Shown one piece after another: positions 36,862-46,360 of a stretch of 64,000 nt of DNA. A program made the translations under genes and the position numbers. Location of the stretch: NCBI GenBank assembly GCA_001314865.1, contig LJZR01000020.1:39410-103409 (forward strand), read 5' to 3'. Below the pieces are notes generated by a model. The model ran no database searches, was not told the DNA's origin, and saw nothing but the letters and a program-made list of their open reading frames with translations. This DNA is from Phormidesmis priestleyi Ana (GTDB lineage: Bacteria; Cyanobacteriota; Cyanobacteriia; Phormidesmidales; Phormidesmidaceae). Every line of letters begins with the position of its first letter. Positions within the stretch are counted from its first letter, which is position 1.

Positions 36862-36892
36862 ACTGTTTCATTGCGGCTGAGTTGCTTTTAGT

Positions 36893-36931
36893 GTTGAGAT
36901 TGGGCGTTGAGATTGGGTGTTGAGATTGGGT
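36893..36931. repeat. 13-bp tandem repeat after the ferredoxin gene
   Basis: Three copies of GTTGAGATTGGG(C/T) and a partial fourth, filling most of the gap between the ferredoxin stop and the next ATG at 36941. Confidence 0.85.
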
Positions 36932-36940
36932 GTTGGGTGA

Positions 36941-37168
36941 ATGCAGACGAAGTTGATCACGTTGCAGGTGTCTTTGCTGCTGCCGCCAGATCCGATGAAG
37001 ACGGCGGCGGTCGGCCCCAGTCGATTGCGCTCTGATGCGCTGCGATCGCACATAGAAACCCACCTAGCGCAACATGGCAATCCGCTTCGCTGGGCCATTA
37101 CCGTGATTAATCCATCGAATCAGACTGCGCAGGTAGAAGCCGTAGTAACCACATCAGTAACAACGTAA
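36941..37168 (+). CDS. 75-residue hypothetical protein upstream of the DUF3326 gene
   Basis: MQTKLITLQVSLLLPPDP, then ALRSHIETHLAQHGNPLRWAITVINPSNQTAQVEAVVTT. The PLRWAIT and VEAVV segments read like a real small alpha/beta domain. The stop TAA lies in a run of short repeats (AATAACGTCCTC twice) that bridges to the next gene 50 bp away. No family name known to me. Same strand as the ferredoxin and DUF3326 genes, so probably one unit. Confidence 0.55.
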   Translation: MQTKLITLQVSLLLPPDPMKTAAVGPSRLRSDALRSHIETHLAQHGNPLRWAITVINPSNQTAQVEAVVTTSVTT

Positions 37169-37218
37169 GTAATAACGTCCTCAATAACGTCCTCAACAAC
37201 GGTGACGACGATTCCTTC

Positions 37219-38379
37219 ATGAGCCCAATGAGCCAACCCAAGCTGCACACCACGGTGCTGATTATTCCAACGGGAATTGGTGCAGCCATTGGTGGCTATG
37301 CCGGAGATGCCCTGCCTGTCGCGAGGATGTTGGCCCAAGTGACCGATCGTTTGATCACCCATCCAAACGTGATGAATGGGGCTCAAATGTACTGGCCAAT
37401 GCCTAATGCCTACTATGTTGAGGGGTATGGGCTCGATCAGTTTGCAGCGGGTCGCTGGGATCTTCAAGCTGTCCATCAAAATCCGATTGGGTTAGTGATA
37501 GATAGCGCCGTGGAAGATGATTTGCGCTGGCGTCATTTGCAGGCGGCAGATGCTGCTAGAGCGACTCTGGGGTTAGATATTCGTGCCCATGTGGTGACAG
37601 ATAGGCCGCTGGGCGTAACCCTTAAAACGGCTGAATCTGGGGCTTCTTGGGGCACGTTAGAAAATCCAGGTAGCCTGCTGCGAGCGACGGAACGACTCAT
37701 TAACGAGGGGAATGTGAGTGCGATCGCAGTGATTGCTAGATTCCCCGACGATGAAGGATCAACAGCACTAGAAGCCTACCGTCAGGGCCAAGGGGTTGAC
37801 CCGCTAGCGGGCGCTGAGGCAGTGATTAGTCACTTGGTCGTACGTACCTTTAAAATTCCTTGTGCCCATGCCCCAGCGCTTGCGCCGATTGCACTAGACC
37901 CCACCATTTCGCCTCGTTCGGCAGCTGAGGAGCTAGGCCATACCTTTTTGCCTTGTGTGCTGGCCGGATTGAGCCGCGCGCCCCAGTTTGTTGAGGTAAG
38001 GGCTGATTCTGTAATGGACTCGTCAGTGATTAAGGCTGAACAGGTAGATGCGGTAATTGTACCAGCGACGGCCTTTGGGGGCAGTGCGGTGATGAGTTTG
38101 GCTCAGGCCAGACGGCTGACCAGTAGCAGTGGGCCGCAGATTGGGCCGCAGATAATTTCGGTTGGGGAAAACAGTACGACGATGGCGGTGAGTGCTTCTG
38201 CCTTAGGTATTCCAGCGATCGCAGTCAATACCTACCTAGAAGCCGCTGGCCTAATTGCGGCTTACCGAGCGGGGGTGGCACCTGCTGCCTTGCGCCCCCG
38301 AATGAAGCCTTTAGGGGCTTTAGGGACTTTGCCGGATCTGGCAAAGAGCGACGAGCGGGCTCAAGAAACGGTGTTTTAA
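37219..38379 (+). CDS. DUF3326 protein
   Basis: 386 residues. Starts with TTVLIIPTGIGAAIGGYAGDALPVAR and has LITHPNVMNGAQMYWPMPNAYYVEGYGLD, characteristic of the cyanobacterial and plastid DUF3326 family. Later Gly-rich loops (VISVGENSTTMAVSASALGI) suggest a Rossmann-like nucleotide or substrate site. Function unknown; no signal peptide or membrane helix. ATG at 37219; another ATG three codons later is equally possible. Confidence 0.8.
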   Translation: MSPMSQPKLHTTVLIIPTGIGAAIGGYAGDALPVARMLAQVTDRLITHPNVMNGAQMYWPMPNAYYVEGYGLDQFAAGRWDLQAVHQNPIGLVIDSAVEDDLRWRHLQAADAARATLGLDIRAHVVTDRPLGVTLKTAESGASWGTLENPGSLLRATERLINEGNVSAIAVIARFPDDEGSTALEAYRQGQGVDPLAGAEAVISHLVVRTFKIPCAHAPALAPIALDPTISPRSAAEELGHTFLPCVLAGLSRAPQFVEVRADSVMDSSVIKAEQVDAVIVPATAFGGSAVMSLAQARRLTSSSGPQIGPQIISVGENSTTMAVSASALGIPAIAVNTYLEAAGLIAAYRAGVAPAALRPRMKPLGALGTLPDLAKSDERAQETVF

Positions 38380-38755
38380 AGAGAATGGCCAAGAAGAAGG
38401 GGCAGATAGAACGTTAGGGAAACATTAGGACAAAAATTCAGGAATACTAGGGCGTCCTGCTGTATCTTTTGGATAATTGATCGATAAATGGCACCTGTCT
38501 AGTAGATGGCAATTGATGGCATTGAAAATTGGGGAGTAATGGAGGGGAGTAATGGATAGACAGAGGGCTAAAGGGAGGCGGATATCTGCACCCTTGCTGA
38601 GCTAGGTTGACTTGACCCATTGCTTTAAACTGTTTGTCTATAGCTGTCTGTATATACTAGAAAGATAAGCTTGGTAATAGCGGCCCTAGGCCAGGTTAAT
38701 CATTTCGTAAAAGACTGTACTTAAAAGACCGTAGAAGAACTGAGGAAAAAACGAC
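38380..38755 (+). promoter_or_regulatory. Leader and promoter region of vipp1
   Basis: 376 bp without an ORF. It contains TTGACT/TTGACC at 38607-38617, followed by TAAACT, and a further TATACT at 38653-38658. Spacings are not ideal, so no box pair is claimed. A short direct repeat (GGAGTAATGG) occurs near 38533 and 38546. Confidence 0.35.
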
Positions 38756-39538
38756 ATGGGATTGTTTGATCGTGTTAGCCGAGTGGTGCGCTCTAACCTA
38801 AATGCGGCAGTCAGTGCAGCAGAAGATCCTGAAAAAATTCTGGATCAGGCCATTATTGACATGCAAGAAGACCTGATCCAGATGCGTCAGGCAGTGGCCC
38901 AGGCGATCGCCTCCCAAAAGCGATCGCAGCAGCAAGCTGACAAAGCTGAATCGGCCGCAAATTCTTGGCAGCAGCGCGCGCAGCTCGCCCTTCAAAAGGG
39001 AAATGAAGATCTAGCGCGTGAGGCATTGACTCGTAAAAAGACTCAGGCCGAGACGGCAGCGGCGCTCAAAGCCCAGCTAGCACAGCAAAGTGGCTCGGTT
39101 GACACCCTCAAACGGCAGCTGATTGCCCTAGAAGGCAAAATCTCAGAAGCGAAGACCAAAAAAGACATGCTCAAAGCTCGTGCCAGTGCGGCCAAGGCTA
39201 ACGAGCAGCTCCAAAAGAGCGTCGGCAGCTTGGGCACCAGCAGTGCCATGAGTGCGTTTGAGCGCATGGAAGAAAAGGTCATGATGATGGAAGCGAGCGG
39301 TCAGGCGGCGGCTGAGCTGGCGGGCGCTGATTTAGAAAGTCAGTTTGCGCAGCTAGAGTCGGGCGGCGATGTAGACTACGAGCTAGAAGCCATGAAGGCC
39401 CAAATGTTGGGCGGCAGCGCACCGACGCAAGAGGCCCTACCGCCTAGCGATGAGCCTGCGCTCACAGATGCCCAAACAAATGATCCGGCTGTGGACGCCG
39501 AGTTAGAAGCGCTAAAAACCGAGCTAGATAGCCTGTAA
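38756..39538 (+). CDS. vipp1: VIPP1 (IM30), thylakoid membrane biogenesis protein
   Basis: 260 residues of the PspA/ESCRT-III superfamily. The amphipathic N-terminal helix MGLFDRVSRVVRSNLNAAVS binds membranes, and a long coiled coil of the PspA domain follows (to about residue 215). The C-terminal extension of about 40 residues ending in DAELEALKTELDSL separates VIPP1 from plain PspA. It forms rings and rods that protect and shape thylakoid membranes. GAGGAA lies before the ATG, and a strong terminator follows. Confidence 0.92.
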   Translation: MGLFDRVSRVVRSNLNAAVSAAEDPEKILDQAIIDMQEDLIQMRQAVAQAIASQKRSQQQADKAESAANSWQQRAQLALQKGNEDLAREALTRKKTQAETAAALKAQLAQQSGSVDTLKRQLIALEGKISEAKTKKDMLKARASAAKANEQLQKSVGSLGTSSAMSAFERMEEKVMMMEASGQAAAELAGADLESQFAQLESGGDVDYELEAMKAQMLGGSAPTQEALPPSDEPALTDAQTNDPAVDAELEALKTELDSL

Positions 39539-39591
39539 ATTTCCATTTTCCTTGCCGAAGTGGTAACAACGCTTTGCTCGCCTCCGCTTTT

Positions 39592-39635
39592 CCCCTGCCC
39601 AGAATATTTTTTGGGCAGGGGCTATTCATTTTTTT
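39592..39635 (+). terminator. Rho-independent terminator of vipp1
   Basis: Perfect 10-bp stem CCCCTGCCCA / TGGGCAGGGG with loop GAATATTTTT, then CTATTCATTTTTTT. Short T-rich repeats (TTTTTTGATCC) continue to about 39668. Confidence 0.88.
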
Positions 39636-39693
39636 GACCCTCATTTTTTTGATCCTTATTTTTTGATCTTAGAGAACGCCCTCTCTCAAATCC

Positions 39694-40881
39694 ATGCAAA
39701 TCGCCGACCGTCTCGCTCCGCTACAAACGAATGTTTTTGCCGATATGGATAAGGCCAAAACGCAGGCGATCGCCCAAGGCAAAACCATTATCGATCTGTC
39801 GCTAGGCTCTTCTGATTTGCCCACGCCGCCCCATGTGCTCAGCGTCATTGCCGAAGCCCTAAACGACCCCGAAACCCATGGCTATGCGCTGTTTAACAGC
39901 ACTCAGGATTTTCGTATAGCGGCTGCTCAGTGGTACGAGCGCAAGTTTGGCATCGGGGTCGATCCGGAGACAGAAGTGCTGCCGTTAATTGGCTCTCAAG
40001 AAGGTACGGCGCATTTGCCGCTAGCCGTGATGAATCCGGGCGATGTGGCGCTGCTGCTCGATCCGGGCTATCCCTCACATGTGGGCGGCGTTTACTTAGC
40101 GGGGGGAGAAATTTATCCAATGCCGCTTTTTGCCAAGAATGGCTTTTTGCCCGTGCTGGCCGATATTCCTGAAGAGGTTGTTGCTAAGGCGACCATGATG
40201 GTGCTCAGTTATCCTCACAATCCGACTACAGCGATCGCACCCCTCACCTTTTTCAAAGAAGCCGTCGCCTTTTGCCAGCGAAACGGCATTGCACTGGTTC
40301 ACGACTTTCCTTACACAGATGTTTACTTCGAAGGCGACCCAGTGCCTTCCGTGCTCCAGGCCGATCCAGATAAATCGGTTTCTATTGAGTTTTTTACCCT
40401 GTCGAAGTCGTACAACATGGGCGGCTTTCGGGTGGGCTATGCTATTGGCAATGCAGACTTGATTCGGGCGCTGCGGCAGATCAAGGCAACGGTAGATTTT
40501 AATCAGTACCGGGGGATTTTGAGAGGTGCGATCGCTGCATTAACCGGCCCTCAAGACTGTGTAGCGCATATGGTCAGCACCTTTGCGAGCCGCCGCGATG
40601 CCGCGATACAAGCCTTAGAAACCATTGGTTGGCGCTCGGCGCGGCCCAAAGCGACAATGTATATTTGGGCTCAGTTACCCGATGACTTGCCGCATAACTG
40701 GGCAAATCGCTCAATAGATTTTTGTAAAGCGCTAGTGGCAAATACGGGCGTGGCGCTGTCGCCAGGATGCGGCTTCGGCCCGTCGGGAGAAGGCTATGTG
40801 CGCCTTGCTTTAGTACATTCGCCAGAGGTGCTGACAGTCGCCATCCAAAAGATAGGTCACTTTCTCGAAGCGCAGCGATAG
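39694..40881 (+). CDS. Class I/II PLP aminotransferase (LL-diaminopimelate aminotransferase-like)
   Basis: 395 residues, fold type I. The PLP lysine is Lys238 in EFFTLSKSYNMGGFRVGYA; the PLP-binding Asn and Asp lie in LSYPHNPTTA and VHDFPYTDVYF. PSGEGYVRLALV holds the carboxylate-binding Arg. The pattern is close to DapL-like and aspartate aminotransferase-like enzymes. It may serve lysine synthesis, but another amino-acid substrate is possible. ATG at 39694, after the vipp1 terminator repeats. Confidence 0.85.
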   Translation: MQIADRLAPLQTNVFADMDKAKTQAIAQGKTIIDLSLGSSDLPTPPHVLSVIAEALNDPETHGYALFNSTQDFRIAAAQWYERKFGIGVDPETEVLPLIGSQEGTAHLPLAVMNPGDVALLLDPGYPSHVGGVYLAGGEIYPMPLFAKNGFLPVLADIPEEVVAKATMMVLSYPHNPTTAIAPLTFFKEAVAFCQRNGIALVHDFPYTDVYFEGDPVPSVLQADPDKSVSIEFFTLSKSYNMGGFRVGYAIGNADLIRALRQIKATVDFNQYRGILRGAIAALTGPQDCVAHMVSTFASRRDAAIQALETIGWRSARPKATMYIWAQLPDDLPHNWANRSIDFCKALVANTGVALSPGCGFGPSGEGYVRLALVHSPEVLTVAIQKIGHFLEAQR

Positions 40882-40942
40882 ACCCCAAACTCCACAAAAC
40901 GACGCATGTAGACGCATGCAAACGCATATAGACGCATGCAAA

Positions 40943-41170
40943 TTATGGTTTGATGGGCGGTTTGATGCGTCGGGGTGGATTGGCTGATAAGTGCTCATTC
41001 TTCCGTTCTTTCATCAAGTCTTCTACCATTTTGTTTAGGTTTTGAATTGATGCCCCCACTTCTACAATCGATGATTCTAGCCGATTGGAAACAATCGCCA
41101 TCGACTGAAGCTCATTGAGGATATTGTTGACGGACTTTTGGTATTGATTCTCAAATTCTTGAATATTCAC
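40943..41170 (-). CDS. 75-residue coiled-coil hypothetical protein
   Basis: Starts at GTG (MNIQEFENQYQKSVNNILNEL). It is one long helix with heptad-like hydrophobic spacing (IVEVGASIQNLNKMVEDLMKE), then a basic Pro-rich tail (PPRRIKPPIKP). No family recognised. A short repeat (GACGCATG near 40902-40941) lies directly behind its stop. Confidence 0.5.
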   Translation of the reverse strand: MNIQEFENQYQKSVNNILNELQSMAIVSNRLESSIVEVGASIQNLNKMVEDLMKERKNEHLSANPPRRIKPPIKP

Positions 41171-41422
41171 AGTGAAGTAGTAAGGGTAAACGGTGTTTCA
41201 GGAGTGACAATATCCGTAGATATTCAGTAGAAATGCCAAGATAGTCTGTGTCTTGACTTATACATTAAATTCTTCAGTATGTTCATGTGATGTGATAACT
41301 AGTTCGCTAAGACTTCTTGATCAGGGCGACTTTTTTGAGGATAAGCAAAACGGTAAATAAAATAGATATTGAGATGTTCTTTGGTATGAACCTTTTGTTT
41401 TTCGTTCGCTAACTTACTAAAT

Positions 41423-41494
41423 TCCCTTTTGATTAGCTCCCTTTGATTAGCTCCCTTTGATTAGCTCCCTTTTGATCAGTTTGCTTTTGATCAG
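41423..41494. repeat. 14-bp tandem repeat upstream of uvrC
   Basis: About five units of TCCCTTTGATTAGC, the last two changed to TTTGATCAG. It ends about 20 bp before the uvrC GTG start. The preceding stretch 41171-41422 holds no gene. Confidence 0.85.
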
Positions 41495-41515
41495 TTCACT
41501 TTCTCTACCCTTATA

Positions 41516-43510
41516 GTGACTATTTCTTCTCAGCCCCCTGTTTCAGACCCAACGTCAGATTCAGCTTCTCATTCTCTGCTAGAAGCCCCCTCCCAAGAAA
41601 CGGCGAATCAATCGCGGGCGGTCAGGTTACCGCTGCCTAAAACGCTCAGAGATGATCCTGAGAAGCTAGATGCTCGGCTCAAGGAAATTCCTCAGGAGCC
41701 AGGGGTTTATTTCATGAAGGATGAGACTGACCAAATTCTTTATATTGGTAAGTCCAAAAGTCTGCGAAATCGCGTGCGTTCTTACTTTCGCGATGGGGCA
41801 CATCACCACACGCCGCGTATTGCTTCTATGGTGCGCAAAGTGGCCGATATTGAGATTATCGTCACCGATACTGAAGCGGAGGCGCTAGCGCTAGAAGCCA
41901 ACTTAATTAAGCAGCATCAGCCCCACTTTAATGTGCTGCTCAAAGACGATAAAAAGTATCCTTACCTTTGCATTACCTGGGGTGACGACTACCCCCGAAT
42001 TTTTATCACTCGCAAGCGGCGTAAAGACCCGAAGAGTCGCTATTACGGTCCCTATGTGGATACAGGATTGCTACGACGCACGCTGCAGATTTCTAAACGG
42101 ATTTTCCCATTGCGGCAGCGTCGGCAACCGTTATTTAAAGACAGACCCTGTTTGAACTACGACATTGGGCAATGTCCGGGCGTGTGTCAGCAGCTGATTA
42201 CGCCTGAGGAATATCACAAAATTGTGCAGCGGGTGGCGATGGTGTTTCAGGGGCGATCGCACGAGCTGATTGACCTACTCACAGCCAAAATGGAAAAAGC
42301 CGCTGAAGATTTGGACTTTGAGAAAGCAGCGATTATTCGCGATCAGATCAAAGGCCTAGAAACGCTAGGGGCACATCAAAAGGTGGCCCTGCCCGACGAT
42401 ACGATTTCACGCGATGCGATCGCCCTCTCTGCCGACGATGAACATGCCTGCGTGCAGCTATTTCAAATTCGCGCAGGACGCCTAGTTGGTCGCCTTGGCT
42501 TTGTCGCTGACAACCAGTCAGGCACGCCAGGAGAAATTCTTCAGCGGGTTTTAGAAGAGCATTATCGCCTGGTTGATCCCGTCGAAATTCCGGCTGAGAT
42601 TTTGGTACAGCATCCGCTGCCTCAAAGCGACATGTTAGCGGAGTTTTTAACCGCTCAAAAGGGCCGAAAAGTCTCTATTGACATGCCCCAGCGGCAGAGC
42701 AAAGCCGAGCTTGTAGAAATGGTAGAGCGCAATGCTCAGCATGAACTGGCTCGCACGCAACGGTTTGCCGACCGCAATAATCAAGCCATGCAAGATCTCG
42801 CTGAGATGGTTGACTTGCCGGGCCCCCCTAAGCGCATTGAAGGCTACGATATCTCTCACATTCAAGGCTCCGATGCCGTTGCCTCCCAGGTGGTTTTTAT
42901 CGATGGCCTACCTGCCAAGCAGCATTATCGCACCTACAAAATCAAAGATCCCACTGTAGTCAGCGGCCACTCAGACGACTTTGCCAGCATGGCCGAAGTG
43001 ATTCGTCGCCGTTTTCGCCGCTATGCCGAAGACCTTGCCCTACAGCGCGTCGGCAATCCCGACTGGCCCGATCTGGTAATGATTGACGGCGGTAAAGGGC
43101 AGCTTTCAGCCGTGGTGGCGGTGCTAGAAGATATGAACTTGCTTAGCGAGCTGCGAGTGGTGAGCCTAGCCAAGCGACAAGAAGAAATTTTTTTACCGGG
43201 TGAAAAGAAGTCGCTAGAAACCGAGGCTGATCAGCCCGGTGTCATGCTGCTGCGTCGTTTGCGAGATGAGGCGCATCGATTTGCGGTGAGCTTTCATCGC
43301 AAAAGAAGGATGGGGCGAATGCGGCGATCGCGCCTAGAGGACATTCCTGGTTTGGGCCATCACCGCCGTAAGCAGCTACTCGCGACCTTTCGCTCCATTG
43401 ACTACATTCGAGAAGCCTCACCAAAGCAACTTACCAGTGTGGAGGGAATTGGCCCTCAGCTGGCTCAGCAAATATACGACTATTTCCATCCCTCTGCTAC
43501 TTCCTCATAG
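41516..43510 (+). CDS. uvrC: UvrABC system protein C
   Basis: 664 residues. The endonuclease that makes both incisions in nucleotide excision repair. The GIY-YIG domain is at about 60-140 ([25 protein letters not shown]). A Cys-containing linker follows ([14 protein letters not shown]), then the UVR motif ([21 protein letters not shown]), the RNase H-like nuclease domain ([23 protein letters not shown]) and a C-terminal helix-hairpin-helix pair ([29 protein letters not shown]). The start is GTG at 41516; the 50 residues before the domain are low-complexity and the true start could be later. Confidence 0.95.
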   Translation: MTISSQPPVSDPTSDSASHSLLEAPSQETANQSRAVRLPLPKTLRDDPEKLDARLKEIPQEPGVYFMKDETDQILYIGKSKSLRNRVRSYFRDGAHHHTPRIASMVRKVADIEIIVTDTEAEALALEANLIKQHQPHFNVLLKDDKKYPYLCITWGDDYPRIFITRKRRKDPKSRYYGPYVDTGLLRRTLQISKRIFPLRQRRQPLFKDRPCLNYDIGQCPGVCQQLITPEEYHKIVQRVAMVFQGRSHELIDLLTAKMEKAAEDLDFEKAAIIRDQIKGLETLGAHQKVALPDDTISRDAIALSADDEHACVQLFQIRAGRLVGRLGFVADNQSGTPGEILQRVLEEHYRLVDPVEIPAEILVQHPLPQSDMLAEFLTAQKGRKVSIDMPQRQSKAELVEMVERNAQHELARTQRFADRNNQAMQDLAEMVDLPGPPKRIEGYDISHIQGSDAVASQVVFIDGLPAKQHYRTYKIKDPTVVSGHSDDFASMAEVIRRRFRRYAEDLALQRVGNPDWPDLVMIDGGKGQLSAVVAVLEDMNLLSELRVVSLAKRQEEIFLPGEKKSLETEADQPGVMLLRRLRDEAHRFAVSFHRKRRMGRMRRSRLEDIPGLGHHRRKQLLATFRSIDYIREASPKQLTSVEGIGPQLAQQIYDYFHPSATSS

Positions 43511-44074
43511 GGCCTCGTACTACTGGTTTATTAAGGGCATTATGGTGACAGCGATGCCTTTGTTTGGAGTCCTTTTTAATAAGGTCTATTTTTTAATAAA
43601 ATCTATTTTTTTATAAAGCCTAAAAAGCGTTTAATATCTCTAACAAAAATGTTGTAATAGATACAGTTTTAACCTGAAAACTCAGAAACTAAATTCAACT
43701 TTATAGTTGCAAACATTGAGACATGAAAATTTGTTGAGAATCGTTGCGTGATTTTCTTCCGAATCTAAAGTAAACCTTTACTTATGTCCTGAAAATTTTG
43801 AAAAACAGCATCGTTTTACCTCTCTTTAACATGCATAAATACTCATCTATCCGGGGACTGATAAGCGTTTCATGATTTCGGGGATCGGTCTCAAGACGGG
43901 CGATCCCCGCTCTTTTTTATGTCTTAAGAAGATTGCTACTGTCTGGGTAAGTTGCCATAATAGAAAGGTCAATTAGCGGTCATTAGAAACGCTAAACGTA
44001 GCGAGCATCTTCATGCTCATATGTACTAGATTTAATGACTGCGTTCTAAAACTTTGAATGAGCTATTAAGAACT
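43511..44074. other. A/T-rich intergenic region with a terminator-like hairpin
   Basis: No gene is supported. At 43879-43917 there is a strong hairpin, CGGGGATCG / CGATCCCCG with a 13-base loop, followed by CTCTTTTTTAT. This is a rho-independent terminator 370 bp past uvrC, which leaves room for an undetected small RNA between about 43700 and 43917. Confidence 0.5.
43879..43917 (+). terminator. Rho-independent terminator
   Basis: Nine-bp perfect G/C-rich stem followed by a six-T run. It is far from the uvrC stop and could end a small RNA or a long uvrC 3' UTR. Confidence 0.75.
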
Positions 44075-44347
44075 ATGAAGGCTATGGAAGGATCAGCGAA
44101 GCATTTTTTGGAGTCATTGTTAACGAGCGACATCCAAAAGACGGCTAGGCCCACTCAAATACAGCGGGTACATTGCCCCACTTGCGGCAGCTATGCTGAG
44201 CGTCATCACGAAGCAAATGCTATCAGGACGGAATGCTCACACTGCGATTATTTAATGACCATTTGCGCCCAAACGGGACGAGTGATAGAGGCTTATTCGC
44301 CCAGCTTTTCCCCAGCTACTTTAGCTGCGGCTGCAATTGCCGCTTAA
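44075..44347 (+). CDS. Small zinc-ribbon protein, copy 2
   Basis: 90 residues from the ATG at 44075 (MKAMEGSAKHF); TTG at 44054 is an alternative. The core RVHCPTCGSYAERHHEANA, then TECSHCDYLMTICAQTGRVIEAYSPSF, is nearly identical in pattern to the gene at 16898-17197. Both have CxxC plus CxxCDYLM. The N-terminal part differs between the two, pointing to old paralogues. A terminator follows. Confidence 0.75.
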   Translation: MKAMEGSAKHFLESLLTSDIQKTARPTQIQRVHCPTCGSYAERHHEANAIRTECSHCDYLMTICAQTGRVIEAYSPSFSPATLAAAAIAA

Positions 44348-44412
44348 GCGCCATGCTTAAAGGTATGTTGGCAGAATGTTCTCAAATTAAATAGCAATAG
44401 ACTTAATAGCAA

Positions 44413-44466
44413 AATAAAAAGCGCGCCTTACGAAACATAGAGCGTGCTTTTTATTGTCATTTTTTA
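44413..44466 (+). terminator. Terminator of the zinc-ribbon gene (possibly bidirectional)
   Basis: Stem AATAAAAAGCGCGC / GCGTGCTTTTTATT (one mismatch) with a 15-base loop, followed by GTCATTTTTT. Confidence 0.75.
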
Positions 44467-44654
44467 TGGTCGCAAGGGGGTTATACGTTGCTGTTTTTGT
44501 CCCCGCTATAGACTTACTGCTATGGGTTCTCTGGAATAAGATTCCCTGCTATAGACCTATTGCTGTGTAACTACTGCGGCTATAAATTAGGACAAAAATA
44601 GGTTTGGGTACGGCGATCACGAGTATGCCTGAATAATGTCTGGATATATCTGAA

Positions 44655-44822
44655 CTACTGACGGCGAATCAGAACCTGTTTGAGCGCAACGAGTGCTTCG
44701 GTTGGTTCTGCGGCAGTTTCTGCAGTGCCGCTAGCAGCTGTGGTTGCCTTCAGATTGTTTAGACCTAGCAATCCGTATAGCGCTACTGTTATGGCTGTAG
44801 CCTGAATTAATCTAACAAACAT
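44655..44822 (-). CDS. 55-residue small exported or membrane peptide
   Basis: ATG at 44822 with AGGAGA seven bases upstream. The product is MFVRLIQATAITVALYGLLG, then LNNLKATTAASGTAETAAEP and a C-terminal TEALVALKQVLIRRQ. The first 20 residues form a membrane helix or signal peptide. The remainder is Ala/Thr-rich with a short amphipathic end. No family recognised; the ribosome-binding site and hydropathy support it as real. Confidence 0.55.
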   Translation of the reverse strand: MFVRLIQATAITVALYGLLGLNNLKATTAASGTAETAAEPTEALVALKQVLIRRQ

Positions 44823-45307
44823 TTGATCTCTCCTCGCCCCTCGCTACCGCTTACATTAGTGAGTCTTTATAGGCTCGCGAATCAGTAATGTTACCCAATC
44901 TAAATTGGCACAGTATTCACGAGTTTTGTAAAGGCTTTCAAAGACAGGGCACGGGTCTAGCCTTTGTTTTGGAATGAATAGGGAAAGTGAAGGGGTAATC
45001 ACCATTTTCGGAAACATGTGCACAACATAACCCGTTGGCTCTACTCACTGACTATCCTGAAGATAAAGATTTTGCTAATGTTTTATCGCTTTAGCGGGCT
45101 GACTTCATTCAACTAAATCATCTGTAGCGAGAACCTACTCGCTAAAGCTCACTAAAGCCCTCTCAAGCTCACTTAAACATTTCCTTTTATTGCCTACTCA
45201 ATTGATTACCCCGGAGAAGCCGAGCATCTAACTTTGGGCGGCTGAATGTTTTAGCTTATGCTTTTCCTATCGTTCTTAAAGGCGGCTAACGCCTTAGGAG
45301 AGTTCTT
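44823..45307. other. Intergenic stretch upstream of gshB
   Basis: 485 bp with no supported gene. It must hold the divergent promoters of the 55-residue gene and gshB, but I cannot assign boxes with confidence. Short repeats (CTCACTAAAGC / CTCAAGCTCACTTAAA) occur near 45145-45178. Confidence 0.5.
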
Positions 45308-46273
45308 TTGAAATTTGCGTTTATTATCGATCCTATTTCTAAGTTGGATGCGAGTCATGACACGAGTGTGGCAATCATGGAAGCGGCGCAGGTGTTGGGG
45401 CATGAGGTGTATGTGACTCAGGCTGAGCGTTTGAGCGTGATTGAGGCGCAGGCCTATGGGTTGTTGCAGTCAGTGGTGATAAAACCAGCGGTGAAGGCGG
45501 GCGATCGCTGGTTTTCTGAGCCTGATTGGTACAGGTTAGGGGAGGCAAAGTGGCGATCGCTCAGCGAAATGGATGCTGTGTTTATGCGTACCGACCCACC
45601 TGTGACGGTGCCCTATCTCTATGTCACTTACATTCTGGACTATATCGATCGTGCAACAACGCAGGTGATCAATTCTCCGGCGGGCCTGCGAGCGGCTAAT
45701 GAGAAAATGTACGCACTGCAATTTACCGATGCGATCCCAGAGACGATTGTGAGTGCAGATAAGCAGGTGATTCGTGAGGCGGTAGAACGCTGGGGCGCGG
45801 CTGTTCTCAAGCCTTTGGGCGGTAAGGCGGGTGAGGGGATTTTGTTTTTGGAGGGGGGCGATCGCAATTTCAACTCCATGATTGAAATCAGCACTCATCA
45901 GGGCAAAGAGCCTGTGATGATACAAACCTATTTACCCGCTGCTAAAAACGGTGATAAGCGGGTTGTGATGCTAAATGGTGAACCCATCGGCGCGGTGAAT
46001 CGTGTCCCCACTGGCAAAGAGTTTCGCGGCAATATGGCTGTGGGTGGGCGCAGTGATAAAACTGAACTCACCGAGCGGGATTTGGAGATTTGCCGTCAGG
46101 TGGCCCCCGCGCTTCGTCGCGATGGTTTGATTTTTGTGGGAATCGACATTATTGGCGGCTACCTGACCGAAGTAAACGTCACGAGCCCTACGGGCATTCG
46201 CGAGATTGATCGGCTCGATGATGTGCGGCTAGGCAATCAGGTGGTGGAATGGGTTGAGAAAAACGCAAAGTAG
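45308..46273 (+). CDS. gshB: Glutathione synthetase
   Basis: 321 residues, prokaryotic GshB type with an ATP-grasp fold. It joins gamma-glutamylcysteine and glycine. FIIDPISKLDASHDTSVAIMEAA is the typical N-terminus; MRTDPP, LKPLGGKAGEGI (P-loop-like Gly-rich loop), RVPTGKEFRGNMAVGG and EVNVTSPTG are the family signatures. The start is TTG at 45308, supported by AGGAG seven bases before and the canonical MKFAFIIDP start. Confidence 0.95.
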   Translation: MKFAFIIDPISKLDASHDTSVAIMEAAQVLGHEVYVTQAERLSVIEAQAYGLLQSVVIKPAVKAGDRWFSEPDWYRLGEAKWRSLSEMDAVFMRTDPPVTVPYLYVTYILDYIDRATTQVINSPAGLRAANEKMYALQFTDAIPETIVSADKQVIREAVERWGAAVLKPLGGKAGEGILFLEGGDRNFNSMIEISTHQGKEPVMIQTYLPAAKNGDKRVVMLNGEPIGAVNRVPTGKEFRGNMAVGGRSDKTELTERDLEICRQVAPALRRDGLIFVGIDIIGGYLTEVNVTSPTGIREIDRLDDVRLGNQVVEWVEKNAK

Positions 46274-46280
46274 TGGATGC

Positions 46281-46345
46281 TTGACGGCTCTACTTAACTG
46301 CTCTGCTTGACTGTTCTCCTTGACTGCTCTGCTTGATTGCCCGAC
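46281..46345. repeat. 13-bp tandem repeat between gshB and the deaminase gene
   Basis: Five units of TTGACTGCTCTGC at 13-base steps from 46281, with point changes. It ends 15 bp before the ATG at 46361. Confidence 0.85.
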
Positions 46346-46360
46346 TTTACGGCCCTACAG

